DNA from: Enterovibrio sp. JCM 19048
GTDB taxonomy: Bacteria > Pseudomonadota > Gammaproteobacteria > Enterobacterales > Vibrionaceae
Reading direction: 5' to 3'
Assembly: GCA_001310415.1 (NCBI GenBank)
Contig: BAXE01000033.1
Location: 1 to 44,169 of the forward strand
DNA length: 44,169 nt
A model generated the notes under the pieces. That model searched no databases. It was given only the letters and a program-made list of their open reading frames with translations, and was not told the DNA's origin. Both the position numbers and the translations under genes were made by a program. Positions 1 through 8,732 of the stretch are shown piece by piece; within the stretch, counting starts at the first letter, position 1; each line of letters opens with the position of its first letter.

Positions 1-140
1 ACCGTACCAGAATGGAGTCAAGCTCTTTGCTCTTCCTAGGAGCTAGGACCGCTTTTTAAATTCCCAGGACCGCTCTTGGCTCTTCCCAGGATCTTCAGCT
101 CCTAAGCCCCTTTATCCCCATTCCGATTTTAATATCGCAG
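1..140. other. Low-complexity word-repeat stretch, no gene seen
   Basis: No convincing gene is visible. The stretch repeats short words: AGGACCGCT occurs twice, and GCTCTT and CCCAGGA recur. On the minus strand this gives purine-rich words resembling those at about 855-895. It lies directly downstream of the terminator of the first CsrB-like sRNA. It could be a degenerate repeat or the tail of something beyond the window edge. Confidence 0.4.
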
Positions 141-141
141 A

Positions 142-564
142 AAAAAGAACGGGCGCGACTTTCGTCGCGCCCTTAAGGTCTTACTTGCAGCTATCCGGCT
201 ACGAAATTTGCTCCCTGCATCAATCCTTGATCAGTAGCTGATTCCTTCAGCGTAATCCTTATCTCTCCTTCCTGGAGGTGTCCTTCGGTCTTACCATGAC
301 CCATCGAGCATTCCAGTTCTCGACTCTCATCCTCGTCCTGAGGGTGTCCTTACTTCGTCCTGAAGTGATTTCCTTAAGCCCCCAATCCCGGGTTGTCCTA
401 AGTGTCATCCTGACCAGTAAACATCCTGCTTACTGCTACGGTTCCATCCGTGTCCCTAATTCCGCTTTCCTTGCTGGTAACACATTCCTTGCATTACCTG
501 CTCATCCTGAGCGACCAAGTCCGTGGTGTTAGTTCCTGTTCCGTGTGTCAGTTCCCTTCCGACA
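142..564 (-). ncRNA. csrB: CsrB-family regulatory sRNA, copy 1
   Basis: Read on the minus strand, this ~420-nt segment carries about 30 GGA triplets, many as AGGA, CAGGATG or AAGGA in short hairpin loops. That is the signature of CsrB/C sRNAs, which bind and sequester the translational regulator CsrA (RsmA). Near the 3' end it has the CsrB-typical block GGGAGCAAATTTCGTAGCC followed by GGATAGCTGCAAG. It ends in a strong GC hairpin (about 148-172) and a T-run at 141-146. A sigma70-like promoter lies at 571-598 and a GacA/VarA-type box at 732-749. The E. coli csrB gene also lies beside syd, as here. Short forward-strand reading frames inside are shadows. The 5' end is estimated from the -10 box. 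Confidence 0.93.
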
Positions 565-570
565 CCGAGA

Positions 571-598
571 AGATTACGCGAACCAAATTCCAAAACAA
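571..598 (-). promoter_or_regulatory. Promoter of CsrB-like copy 1
   Basis: On the minus strand a -35-like TTGTTT (593-598) is followed after 16 bp by the -10-like TAATCT (571-576). The same two boxes with the same spacing precede copy 2, although the surrounding bases have diverged, which supports their function. The predicted start is near 564. Confidence 0.7.
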
Positions 599-731
599 CC
601 AACCTCAGCGTGATTCTCATCACACTTATCAAACACACAATCACGAATTTGCATAAGCCATTGAATTTTAATCCTTTATTTTTATAGTTTTTACCAGCAT
701 CCCTACTAAAAACAGTCGTTTCTTACCTTCA

Positions 732-749
732 TGTAAGAGATATCTCACA
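732..749. promoter_or_regulatory. GacA/VarA/UvrY-type upstream activating palindrome, copy 1
   Basis: The 18-bp near-perfect palindrome TGTAAGAGATATCTCACA lies about 170-185 bp upstream of the predicted sRNA start. This type and distance of box is known for GacA-family response regulators (GacA, VarA, UvrY) controlling csrB/rsm sRNA genes. An equivalent box lies at the same relative position for copy 2. Confidence 0.82.
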
Positions 750-895
750 AGCCTGTCAGCTATATCAACCGAATAATGCACCGTCAACTTTGGGCGTTTC
801 CGTTGAGGATCAGCATATATCGCTAATTTGTTATCAACTTGTGGTTATATTCTTGAGGTAGAGACAGAAAAGACAGAGAGCAAAGAGCGAGACAA

Positions 896-973
896 GAGAT
901 TAGAGATTAGAGATTAGAGATTAGAGATTAGAGATTAGAGATTAGAGATTAGAGATTAGAGATTAGAGATTAG
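896..973 (+). repeat. Heptamer satellite (GAGATTA), about 11 copies
   Basis: A perfect tandem array of the 7-bp unit GAGATTA runs about 11 times between the activating box of sRNA copy 1 and the terminator of copy 2. No reading frame makes use of it. Such arrays change length by slipped-strand pairing. It lies upstream of the copy 1 promoter elements, so a length change would only alter spacing between the two sRNA units. Confidence 0.95.
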
Positions 974-1037
974 AAACCAAATATGAGGTACAAGCGATAA
1001 CACGCCGGGAAGAAAAGCTTGGAAAATGCTGCGCTAC

Positions 1038-1461
1038 AAAAAAGAACGGGCGCGACTTTCGTCGCGCCCTTGAGGTCTTACTTGCAGCTATCCGGCTACG
1101 AAATTTGCTCCCTGCATCAATCCTTGATCAGTAGCTGATTCCTTCAGCGTAATCCTTATCTCTCCTTCCTGGAGGTGTCCTTCGGTCTTACCATGACCCA
1201 TCGAGCATTCCGGTTCTCGATTCTCATCCTCTTCCTGAGGGTGTCCTTACTTCGTCCTGAAGTGATTTCCTTAAGCCCCCAATCCCGGGTTGTCCTAAGT
1301 GTCATCCTGACCAGTAAACGTCCTGCTTACTGCTACGGTTCCATCCGTGTCCCTAATTCCGCTTTCCTTGCCGGCAACACATTCCTTGCATTACCTGCTC
1401 ATCCTGAGCGACCAAGTCCGTGGTGTTAGTTCCTGTTCCGTGTGTCAGTTCCCTTCCGACA
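1038..1461 (-). ncRNA. csrB: CsrB-family regulatory sRNA, copy 2
   Basis: This is a second copy of the CsrB-like sRNA, about 98% identical to copy 1 by eye. Single-base differences are scattered (for example near 1210-1235, 1319 and 1371-1376). The GGA-rich loops, the conserved 3' block and the terminator hairpin (about 1046-1070, T-run 1038-1043) are all intact. Its promoter (1468-1495) and activating box (1629-1646) are also intact, so both copies look expressible. The two lie head-to-tail on the minus strand about 896 bp apart, implying a tandem duplication of the whole unit including control elements. Upstream flanks have diverged more than the RNA, so selection or gene conversion may keep the RNA body alike. 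Confidence 0.93.
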
Positions 1462-1467
1462 CCCAAA

Positions 1468-1495
1468 AGATTACGCCAACCGTTTTCTTAAACAA
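1468..1495 (-). promoter_or_regulatory. Promoter of CsrB-like copy 2
   Basis: The minus strand has TTGTTT (1490-1495), a 16-bp spacer and TAATCT (1468-1473), matching the promoter of copy 1. The predicted start is near 1461. Confidence 0.7.
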
Positions 1496-1628
1496 GCCTC
1501 CCCCTACTGATGAGGTCACATTTTTTCACCATTCACGCGACAATGCGCATAAAGCACTGTATTTAAAGAATTTAAATACAGTGACTACCGATTTAGCCAT
1601 CACTAAAAACAGGATATTCCTACTTGCG

Positions 1629-1646
1629 TGTAAGAGATCTCTCACA
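1629..1646. promoter_or_regulatory. GacA/VarA/UvrY-type upstream activating palindrome, copy 2
   Basis: TGTAAGAGATCTCTCACA is an almost perfect 18-bp dyad about 170-185 bp upstream of the predicted start of copy 2. It also lies only 64 bp upstream of the DUF2789 start codon on the other strand, so effects on both genes are possible. That second role is inference. Confidence 0.85.
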
Positions 1647-1709
1647 GATAACCACGGTGACTGGCAGTATCAGCTTCTATACTGTCGGAATATTCACAGG
1701 AGGTGCACG

Positions 1710-1949
1710 ATGGAAGTGTTTAACCATGATCTTGAAAACCTGTTTAAACAGCTGGGATTGGCGGCTGACATTCAAGCTATCAACACATTTATAGCCAACC
1801 ACCACCTTTCTGATGACGAGAGTCTGGCGCAAGCGGCTTTCTGGTCACCGAGTCAACGCCAGTTCCTCGAAGAGGCTATGCACCAGGATGCGGACTGGGC
1901 GGAGCATATCGATATACTCGACACCCTGTTGCGCAAAGGGAGAAGTTAA
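1710..1949 (+). CDS. DUF2789 family protein
   Basis: A 79-residue soluble protein beginning MEVFNHDLENLFKQLGL. The start is set by a strong AGGAGGT ribosome-binding site (1698-1704); an upstream in-frame extension runs into the sRNA repeat and is spurious. The pattern of an N-terminal helix with LFxQLGL, a central AAFWSPSQRQFLEEA segment and a C-terminal ADWAEHIDILDTLLR is that of the DUF2789 family, whose biochemical role is unknown. It has no signal peptide or membrane segment. It is divergent from the CsrB copy 2 unit and followed 43 bp later by another small gene in the same direction, so the two may be co-transcribed. The family call is from motif memory. Confidence 0.8.
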   Translation: MEVFNHDLENLFKQLGLAADIQAINTFIANHHLSDDESLAQAAFWSPSQRQFLEEAMHQDADWAEHIDILDTLLRKGRS

Positions 1950-1992
1950 GGTATTTCTTGCGCCCATGCGCACTTACCTTAAGGACAGCCCC

Positions 1993-2268
1993 ATGAGCAA
2001 AGATTTCACTTCCGTTTTGCAACAAGCCATAGACACCTTGGTCGCTGAGCAGAAAACCCCGAGTGTCGCGCTGATTAAAAGCCGCTTGAGCGAACCCGTG
2101 CCAATGCCGCTGATCATCAGTGCGCTGCAGCGTTGGAAGAAAAGCGGTACCGTGCCCAAAGTGGAACTGGTTGAGAAAGAGAAAGATGCTCAACAGAGAA
2201 TTGCCGAGCTGGAAGCACAGGTTAAGGCGTTGACTGCACGCATTGAAGCGCTGGAGCAACGCCAGTAA
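1993..2268 (+). CDS. Small HTH-like/coiled-coil protein, possible DNA-binding
   Basis: A 91-residue protein starting MSKDFTSVLQQAIDTL with AAGGAC just upstream. Residues about 1-55 look like the winged-helix head of KfrA-type proteins: a helix, TPSVALIKSRL, then PLIISALQRWKKSG. Residues about 58-90 form a charged heptad-like coiled coil (AQQRIAELEAQVKALTARIEALEQ). This suggests a small dimeric DNA-binding protein, but that is inference and no specific family member is recognised. It follows the DUF2789 gene closely. A hairpin around 2273-2296 lies between its end and the convergent zinc-ribbon gene. Confidence 0.7.
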   Translation: MSKDFTSVLQQAIDTLVAEQKTPSVALIKSRLSEPVPMPLIISALQRWKKSGTVPKVELVEKEKDAQQRIAELEAQVKALTARIEALEQRQ

Positions 2269-2297
2269 CCAAGCCTGGGTTTCAATGCCCAGCTTTG

Positions 2298-3070
2298 CTA
2301 TTGAAAGTCCCAGGAGAGATTGGAAACCAGACGGCAAGCGTCGCACTTAAAGTGGAAAACATCATGCAGTGGCGATTCCAGTAGCCACTCGCCGCCACAT
2401 TTCGGGCATTTCCTCGCCAGCTCACTCTCTTTATCCGCACCGCCGACGCGGTACTGGTAATAGTAAGTTGGCACCTTAGTCAGGTATTCAATACGGCCAC
2501 GGATATCCCACCCTTTGCGGAACAACAAGCTATCGGCATCCTGGATTTCCGCCAGAGCGCATGCTCTGCCTTGAATGCCCCTGCCATCTGGATTTCATCG
2601 CAAGCCTGCCATTCGGTCTGCCACTTTACTTCCGCTTTATGGTCACCGTTAAAAGTGGCCGGAATGCGGTAAAGCGGAATTGGCAGCAGGGTTTCACCAC
2701 ATCGCAATGGTGAGCAGGTGTGAACATAGGTGGTGTACATCACCTGCCAGCTCCGCGCTTCATCGGGTGCACTCTCTTCAGAGTTAATATCGCGCCCAAG
2801 CACTTTCACTTTCGGAGACAACAGGCAGGCATCTGTCAGTTGTTTCAGTTTTTGCTTCACCTGTGGGCTGCTGTATTTTGGGCTTAGGCTGTCTTTTTCC
2901 GGGCACACTGCACGTACATGGAATTGGCCATCTCCCATTACCATTGGAAATTCCCGTCCCAATACCTGGCCGTTGTAGCGAAGTGCATCCATCAGGCCAT
3001 TTACCGCCCGGTCAACGGCTGAAATGGTGGTGTTATCAAAGCATTCGAAAGTGAGTTCTACAACATACAT
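2298..3070 (-). CDS. DUF2310 family zinc-ribbon protein (frame broken near 2555)
   Basis: The protein begins MYVVELTFECFDNTT and ends in a zinc ribbon with two CxxC pairs, CPKCGGEW and CDACRLVSN, as in the DUF2310 family of Zn-ribbon, possibly nucleic-acid-binding proteins. Its function is unknown. The frame breaks once near 2555: the N-terminal 170 residues and the C-terminal 75 residues are each well conserved but lie in frames that differ by one missing base. I read this as sequence error rather than decay. The stop precedes the convergent small gene by 29 bp. The start is 6 bp beyond the end of syd on the same strand, so syd and this gene likely form an operon. Confidence 0.78.
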
Positions 3071-3076
3071 CGACGG

Positions 3077-3622
3077 TTAAACCTCTGGCGTCAGTTGCGA
3101 CAAAAAGGTTTCCACGTTAGGTGCCAGTACCGTCCGGTTAGCAGTGCCAATACGCTCTTTGATCACCTCGCCACTGACATTGCAGATAGAAACCACATCC
3201 AGTTCGTCATCCGTTGCCGCGATAAACACAGTTGGATTTTGCTTAAGGCGCTTTTGCATCAAAAGGTGGCCGAGGATATTTTCCTGCAAACGCGGTAAAT
3301 CCTCTTCACTCCACACCTGGATCAGCTCCAGCGAAAGCCCGTCAAAACGCGCCAGCATATCGCCACAATACTGACCGGCATAAAAGGCTTTAATGTCATC
3401 ATGAAGCTGAATACCAATGCCATTTTCCACGTTAGAAAAGTCAGCCAACGCTTCGCGCTTGACCGGTTGCCAAATCACCACCCCGTTGGTTTCCTGTACC
3501 GTACATGGCGACTCAAGCCCCAAATAGGCGTCACTTTGTGGCTTTGAACCATGTTTCTGGTGCCAGCCGTCAACAAAGCGCTCACTGAAAGACCAAAGCG
3601 CACGGGTGACAGAGTGATTCAT
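3077..3622 (-). CDS. syd: Syd, SecY-interacting protein
   Basis: A 181-residue homolog of E. coli Syd (also 181), a peripheral cytoplasmic-face protein that binds SecY and is thought to proofread assembly of the SecYEG translocon. The sequence is acidic and lacks a signal peptide. It carries family landmarks in the WQPVKRE, FSNVENGIGIQLHDDIKAFY and GDMLARFDG regions. The ATG at 3622 is preferred over a TTG two codons upstream because it has a GAGG motif about 10 bases before it. It is divergent from queF with about 60 bp between them, and closely followed by the zinc-ribbon gene. The syd-queF-csrB neighbourhood is shared with enterobacteria. Confidence 0.95.
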   Translation of the reverse strand: MNHSVTRALWSFSERFVDGWHQKHGSKPQSDAYLGLESPCTVQETNGVVIWQPVKREALADFSNVENGIGIQLHDDIKAFYAGQYCGDMLARFDGLSLELIQVWSEEDLPRLQENILGHLLMQKRLKQNPTVFIAATDDELDVVSICNVSGEVIKERIGTANRTVLAPNVETFLSQLTPEV

Positions 3623-3684
3623 TAGCAAGATTCCTCAAGATTCAGTAAACTTTGCGCATTCTAATCGATCCGTGGCAAAACCGT

Positions 3685-4530
3685 ATGAGCAAATATCAAG
3701 ATGCAAAAGAACTCGCTGGCCTGACGTTAGGTCAGAAAACGGACTATCAGGAGCATTATGCCCCTGAACTGCTGCAACCCGTACCACGTAGCCTCAACCG
3801 CGATGACCTGAACCTGGGCGATTCGCTGCCATTCACCGGCTACGATATCTGGACGCTCTACGAACTGTCGTGGCTGAACCCGAAAGGCCTGCCACAAGTG
3901 GCGATTGGTGAAGTGCGCCTGCCTGCCACCAGCCCGAACCTGATTGAATCCAAGTCATTCAAGCTCTACCTCAACAGCTTCAACCAGACCAAATTTGAAA
4001 ACTGGCAGGAAGTGGTGAACACACTGGCAAAAGATTTGTCAGCCTGTGCCGGTGAAGATGTAGACGTAACCCTTTCCCCACTGGAAGAGTTCACCAACGC
4101 GCCTGTTATCGCCTTTGGTGGCGAGAACATCGATGAGCAGGATATCGAAATCGACAATTACGAATTCGACCCAAGCCTGCTGGAAGGTGCCGCTGATGGC
4201 CCGGTTGTGACTGAAACGGTTAACAGCAACCTTTTAAAATCCAACTGCCTGATCACCAGCCAGCCGGACTGGGGTTCAGTTCGCATTGCCTACAAAGGCA
4301 AACGAATCAACCGCGAAAAACTGCTGCGCTACATTGTGTCATTCCGTCGCCACAATGAATTCCACGAGCAATGTGTCGAGCGTATCTTTACCGACATCAT
4401 GCATTACTGCCAGCCAGAGTTGCTGACAGTGTACGCGCGCTATACCCGCCGTGGCGGTCTGGATATCAACCCATACCGTACCAACATGGGTAAGACGCCA
4501 AGCGAGAACAACCGCCTGGCGCGCCAGTAA
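3685..4530 (+). CDS. queF: NADPH-dependent 7-cyano-7-deazaguanine reductase (QueF)
   Basis: QueF reduces the nitrile preQ0 to the amine preQ1 with NADPH in the queuosine tRNA-modification pathway, in the cytosol. The 281-residue length matches the long, two-domain (YqcD-type) subfamily of E. coli (282). Visible landmarks are the QueF substrate motif [13 protein letters not shown] at residues 88-100 and the nucleophilic cysteine in [13 protein letters not shown] at about residue 188. ATG 3685 ([13 protein letters not shown]) fits the family start; an upstream in-frame extension of 11 codons overlaps the queF-syd promoter region. The gene is intact in this sequence, unlike many neighbours. The next gene starts 60 bp downstream. 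Confidence 0.96.
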   Translation: MSKYQDAKELAGLTLGQKTDYQEHYAPELLQPVPRSLNRDDLNLGDSLPFTGYDIWTLYELSWLNPKGLPQVAIGEVRLPATSPNLIESKSFKLYLNSFNQTKFENWQEVVNTLAKDLSACAGEDVDVTLSPLEEFTNAPVIAFGGENIDEQDIEIDNYEFDPSLLEGAADGPVVTETVNSNLLKSNCLITSQPDWGSVRIAYKGKRINREKLLRYIVSFRRHNEFHEQCVERIFTDIMHYCQPELLTVYARYTRRGGLDINPYRTNMGKTPSENNRLARQ

Positions 4531-4589
4531 TTCCCATGCGGCTCCGTTTTAAGAGCCCGCCTGTTTCACTCATTCAGATTCCTATCGCC

Positions 4590-6856
4590 ATGCGCTTTTT
4601 GCCAGCTTCCCTGATTGCCCTGTCCCTGTCACTCAGTCCATCGGCCAACGCCCGTATGTATTCCGCCCCCGCATTGTTTGAAGCGGAACAACTGGTGCAA
4701 ACCGCGCCGGAGAAAGCGCTGGAAGCGTCAGAACGCTATCTGATCCAGCGCCGGCTGGAGGATACGGCAAACCGTGCTCACGGGAACAATGAAGTGGACC
4801 GCTCAATCCGCACGCCACTCAACACCGTGCATGCTTACCTCATCATCGCCAAAGCAAACAGCGAGTTAGGCAACCATGCTGCAGCCTGGGAAGCACTGAA
4901 CTTCGCCAAAAAACTCATCGCTGAAAACAACCTTGAATTAGCAGGGCTGGGTGCTAAGTACATTGAAGCATCAATGCTTTACACGCTGGATGGAAGGGCA
5001 AATACGGCAGTAAAACTGCTTCATTCTTTGCTTGAAGAACTGCCGGATGACAATCAGCTGGTACCGAGTCTTGCCCGCGTGGAATTTGAGTCAAAATTGC
5101 TCAATGCCTGCATTATCGAGAATGGGGAAACAGAAGCGCAAAGCCTTGCTCAATTTGACGAAGTCGCAACACTGTTAGTCAAAAACCCGGATCTATCCTG
5201 GAAGGTGCGCTACCAAATCGCTCTGGGCAAATATCATCTCAACCGAAAATCCTATGAGCGCGCGCTCTCGGAATTACTGAGTGCCTACTGGCTTGCCAGT
5301 GAAAACGAATTCACCATCCAGATAGGCCAAGCAAACCTGGCACTGGCATCGCTTTATATGCACCAGGGGGCGCTGGAAAAAGCACAACAACATGCCAACC
5401 AGGCCGCTGAGTTTTACGCCCGTTTTGATATCAGCCGAGGGCTGTCTGAAGCGCAAACCCTGCTCGCGACTATCTACCGCGAACAGGGACGCTACAACTT
5501 TGCGCTGGCAAACTACTTCAATGCACTGGACATTGAGACCTCGCTGGGACGTCCGGCACAAATGGCCAGCCTTTATGTCGCTATTGGTAAGATTTACCGC
5601 GAGCTACAAAAGTACAAGCTCGCAGACGAGTACGTTGACAACGCCATTGAGATTGCCACCAAACACGAGCTGCGCCGTCCGTTGACCGATGCACTGATCC
5701 TGAGCGGTGACATGGCGATCGCCGCGGACAAACCGGACACCGCTATCCAATCCCTTTCCCAAGCGCTGGACAACGCAGAGAAAGTCCAAAGCCTTAACCT
5801 TACGTTGCAAAGCCTGTCAGCATTGTCGAAAGCCTACGAGAAAAAAGGGGAATTTCAACAAGCACTCAGTGTTCAACGCCGCTTTGATGTTCTTTCCCAG
5901 CAAAGCCAAACTGAAAAGCAGCGCGAGGAAGCCGAGTCTTTCCTTGATCGTCAGCGCATGATTGAGCGGCAACTTCAGTTTGATGACATGCAACGCAAAC
6001 AGGCTGAAGATGCCGAGAAAATCGTCGAGCAGAAAAAGGTTAACCTATTCTTGATTGGCAGCCTTGCAGTCTTGCTGCTTATCCTGCTGCTGCGTAACCG
6101 CACCGCAACGTTACGCCAGCAAGAACTCGACGATCTGCGCACCGAGCTTTATACCCACCCCCGCAGTGGGTTGCGTAACCTGCGTATGCTCAACGACAGG
6201 CTGTCAAACTCGCTGGCGAAAAGCAGCGCCCACTTTGAACAGTGGTATCTGGGAGAAATGATCCACGAACCTTTGAGTGACAAACTGAGCTTTGCCATGT
6301 TTGAAGTTCCGTTTCTCAAAGTGGTGTACCTGCAGCATGGCTACCATCAGGGATTGGAGCTGGAACGCCAACTGGGGGATTACCTAAAATCTGTCATTCA
6401 CAAGCCAGCGCGTCTCTATCACTTTTCCGATGCCATGTTCATCTATATCGAAGCCTATTCGGAAACCCGCCGCGGGCCCGAAAAACTGGCTGCACGCATT
6501 CAGTCCATGGTGGATGACTTTGTCCAGAAAAGTGGTCTTGAAGACGTTGATGACCGCCTGCGGATCGGGATGGCTGACTACCCCTTCCTGCCCCGTGCTT
6601 ATACCTCTATCAATGACAAAGAATTGATAGATATCCTGCTGATGGCAACAGGCGCGGCGCGCCAGGCCTGCAAGCTTGAACACTCCAGCCAGTGGGTTCA
6701 CCTGAGCGCTATCGACTCAACGCCGGCAGCCTGTTTTGCGGATAATCATGTACGCCAAGCCTGTCTGGACGGCATAAACACTGGCTTATCAAGGTTAAAA
6801 CTTCGGCGGTCGGCGGAATTAACTGGCAGACGGTTCACGATTCTGATAAAAACTGA
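4590..6856 (+). CDS. TPR sensor-like protein with degenerate GGDEF domain
   Basis: ATG 4590 gives a clean signal peptide (MRFLPASLIALSLSLSPSANA). Residues about 80-440 form repeated TPR-like helical pairs, with 8-residue signatures such as LASLYMHQ and ALANYFNAL. A coiled coil follows, then one membrane helix (VNLFLIGSLAVLLLILLL) near residue 495. The cytoplasmic end has the GGDEF-domain layout: HPRSGLRNLRMLNDRL in place of DPLTGLxNR, and LYHFSDAMFIYIE where RxGGDEF should be. The catalytic GG[DE]EF is absent, so it probably senses or scaffolds rather than makes c-di-GMP. One base is missing near 6788 (TTAATC read as TTATC); restoring it gives the ending WQTVHDSDKN and the stop at 6856. The following gene encodes an active-looking diguanylate cyclase, suggesting a functional pair. 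Confidence 0.82.
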
Positions 6857-6987
6857 CGCCATTCTATTGATAGGCCTAGCAATAAACCGTTATAGCTAGG
6901 CGTTGCCCCCGTGCGTTAGTGAAATAACAACCCTATTTTTCAGGCTTTTGTCGGTCTGGATGGGGTTTGGAGATATAGTCGCGTTTT

Positions 6988-8544
6988 ATGTCCAACTTCT
7001 CGTCAGATGAAGATATCATCGAGCTTAAAGAAAAGTTGCAGCATTCCCAGCTGGCATTTCGCGATCTGGCCTTAAAGTCTCGACGCGAAGCGGCGATCCT
7101 GAAACGGTTGATCTCCCGTCTTATTGCTGCCTCCCGCGTGCATGGCGACACACAGTTGAACGAACGCCTGTCGCAAATCCATCGTGATCTCGACACTCAG
7201 GACAATGTCAGCCGACTCATCCCACAACTGGCTTTAGTGGAGCGCATGGTGAACCGACACAATCAGGCAATTGAGAAATCCACTGATGCGCTGGAATGCC
7301 AATTCCTGCAAAGTGGCGAAACGCTGAAGTGCCTGCCCGGTTTACCCGCCCAGCTGAAACGCGACCTTCGCACCTTGTTGACCAGCCCTGCGGTACAGCA
7401 AAGAGGCAGTACAGAAAAAATCATCGGCTTGTTGCAACTGTATGAGCGTGCGCTCAAGCTGCTTTCTCTGCCATCCAACGGCCTCAGTGCACGTGATCTG
7501 CTCAATATTGATCGCATCAACCAGCTTTGCAGCCAGTTACAACACCTGATCACTGAATTGGATTTTGACGGTGAAGTGGGTGATCGCCTGCTCGATATCC
7601 GAAGCCGCCTTTTGCTGTCACCGGATGCCCAGAGCCTGCTTGAACTGACGCTGGAATCTGTCCAGCTTATCCTTGATGGCACCCGCAACGAACGCAAGGC
7701 ATCCCAGACCTTCCTGGCCCAGGTCAACGAAGATCTCTCGGCACTGCAACGTCACAACGGCCGCTCCATTGACAGTACTCAGTCTCTTGCCAGCCAGCGT
7801 GGCGCGCTGACGGATGAGCTTGCGGCTTCTGTCGATGCAATGCAAATGCATCTCCAGCAAGATACCTCAATCGAAACGCTTCGCCCTAACCTTTCACAGG
7901 TATCGGTGAATTTGGCTGCTCTCGTGGCCAGAAACAAAGAACTGGAAGCACGTGAACAACAATTGCTTGAGCAACTGCAACATGCTGACCAGAAACTCGA
8001 AGCGCTTTACCAACAGACCATGGATTACCGCCGACGTCTTGGCGATCAGGAGCGCAAGCTGCTGCTTGATCCCCTGACCAAGGTCTACAACCGTGCAGCA
8101 CTGGATGATCGCCTTGAGCATGAATTCCGCTGCTGGCACCGCTACAACACCCCTTTCTGTCTGGCCATGATTGACATTGACCACTTTAAAAATGTTAACG
8201 ACCAATATGGTCATCTGGTCGGCGACAAGGTGTTGAAAGTGGTAGCCCGTACCATTCACCAATGCTTGCGTGATACCGACTTTATCGCCCGTTTCGGTGG
8301 TGAAGAGTTTGTCGTGCTTTTGCCGGATGCCAATGAGGAAACCCGTCACGCTATCCTGGATAACATCCGAGAAACCGTGGCGAAGCTGCCATTCAAGTTC
8401 AAGGATGCCCGCCTGACGGTCACGGTTTCTGTGGGAGCCAGCGTATTCCGCGGCACAGATACACCGGTCGATGTCCTGGAGCGTGCAGACACCGCGCTGT
8501 ACAACGCCAAGCACAATGGTCGCAATAAACTGGTCTGGTCCTGA
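6988..8544 (+). CDS. Diguanylate cyclase (GGEEF) with long helical N-terminus
   Basis: The 518-residue protein has no signal peptide or membrane helix. Residues 1-355 are helical and partly coiled coil. Residues about 360-518 form a full GGDEF domain: DPLTKVYNRAALDDRL, the metal-binding MIDIDHFKNVND, the product-inhibition site RDTD placed five residues before the active site, and GGEEF near residue 437, ending in ALYNAKHNGRNK. It should therefore make c-di-GMP from two GTP and be feedback-inhibited at the RxxD site. It lies 131 bp after the TPR/degenerate-GGDEF gene in the same direction. A V. cholerae GGDEF protein is encoded close to queF as well, but I do not assign that name. The reading frame is intact. 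Confidence 0.92.
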   Translation: MSNFSSDEDIIELKEKLQHSQLAFRDLALKSRREAAILKRLISRLIAASRVHGDTQLNERLSQIHRDLDTQDNVSRLIPQLALVERMVNRHNQAIEKSTDALECQFLQSGETLKCLPGLPAQLKRDLRTLLTSPAVQQRGSTEKIIGLLQLYERALKLLSLPSNGLSARDLLNIDRINQLCSQLQHLITELDFDGEVGDRLLDIRSRLLLSPDAQSLLELTLESVQLILDGTRNERKASQTFLAQVNEDLSALQRHNGRSIDSTQSLASQRGALTDELAASVDAMQMHLQQDTSIETLRPNLSQVSVNLAALVARNKELEAREQQLLEQLQHADQKLEALYQQTMDYRRRLGDQERKLLLDPLTKVYNRAALDDRLEHEFRCWHRYNTPFCLAMIDIDHFKNVNDQYGHLVGDKVLKVVARTIHQCLRDTDFIARFGGEEFVVLLPDANEETRHAILDNIRETVAKLPFKFKDARLTVTVSVGASVFRGTDTPVDVLERADTALYNAKHNGRNKLVWS

Positions 8545-8732
8545 TCGCTCAATATTCATCTCTTTCTTGGTGGATGTTTTTTACCCTATCACTGGCTAAT
8601 CCGAAATTCTCTGTGTATGGTTTATTAACACACTGATTTTTAAACCATTGAATAAAAACAGCCGAAACAAAAATAATGGTGTCTCCGCACCCTCCATCCA
8701 TACAGTGTGTTTTCTCTGCACAGGAGGTGACT

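Noticed and set aside
278..1430. Two 84-residue plus-strand reading frames, nearly identical (278-532 and 1175-1429)
   Set aside because: They lie antisense within the two CsrB-like sRNAs. Their similarity comes from the RNA duplication, and they lack ribosome-binding sites.
2269..2297. Intrinsic terminator between the small coiled-coil gene and the DUF2310 gene
   Set aside because: A short imperfect hairpin exists (GCCTGGG / CCCAGC), but neither strand has a convincing T-run.
8648..8732. Longer N-terminus for PpnN
   Set aside because: The upstream frame bypasses the strong ribosome-binding site at 8722-8729, and the ATG 8733 frame matches the family N-terminus after one base is restored.
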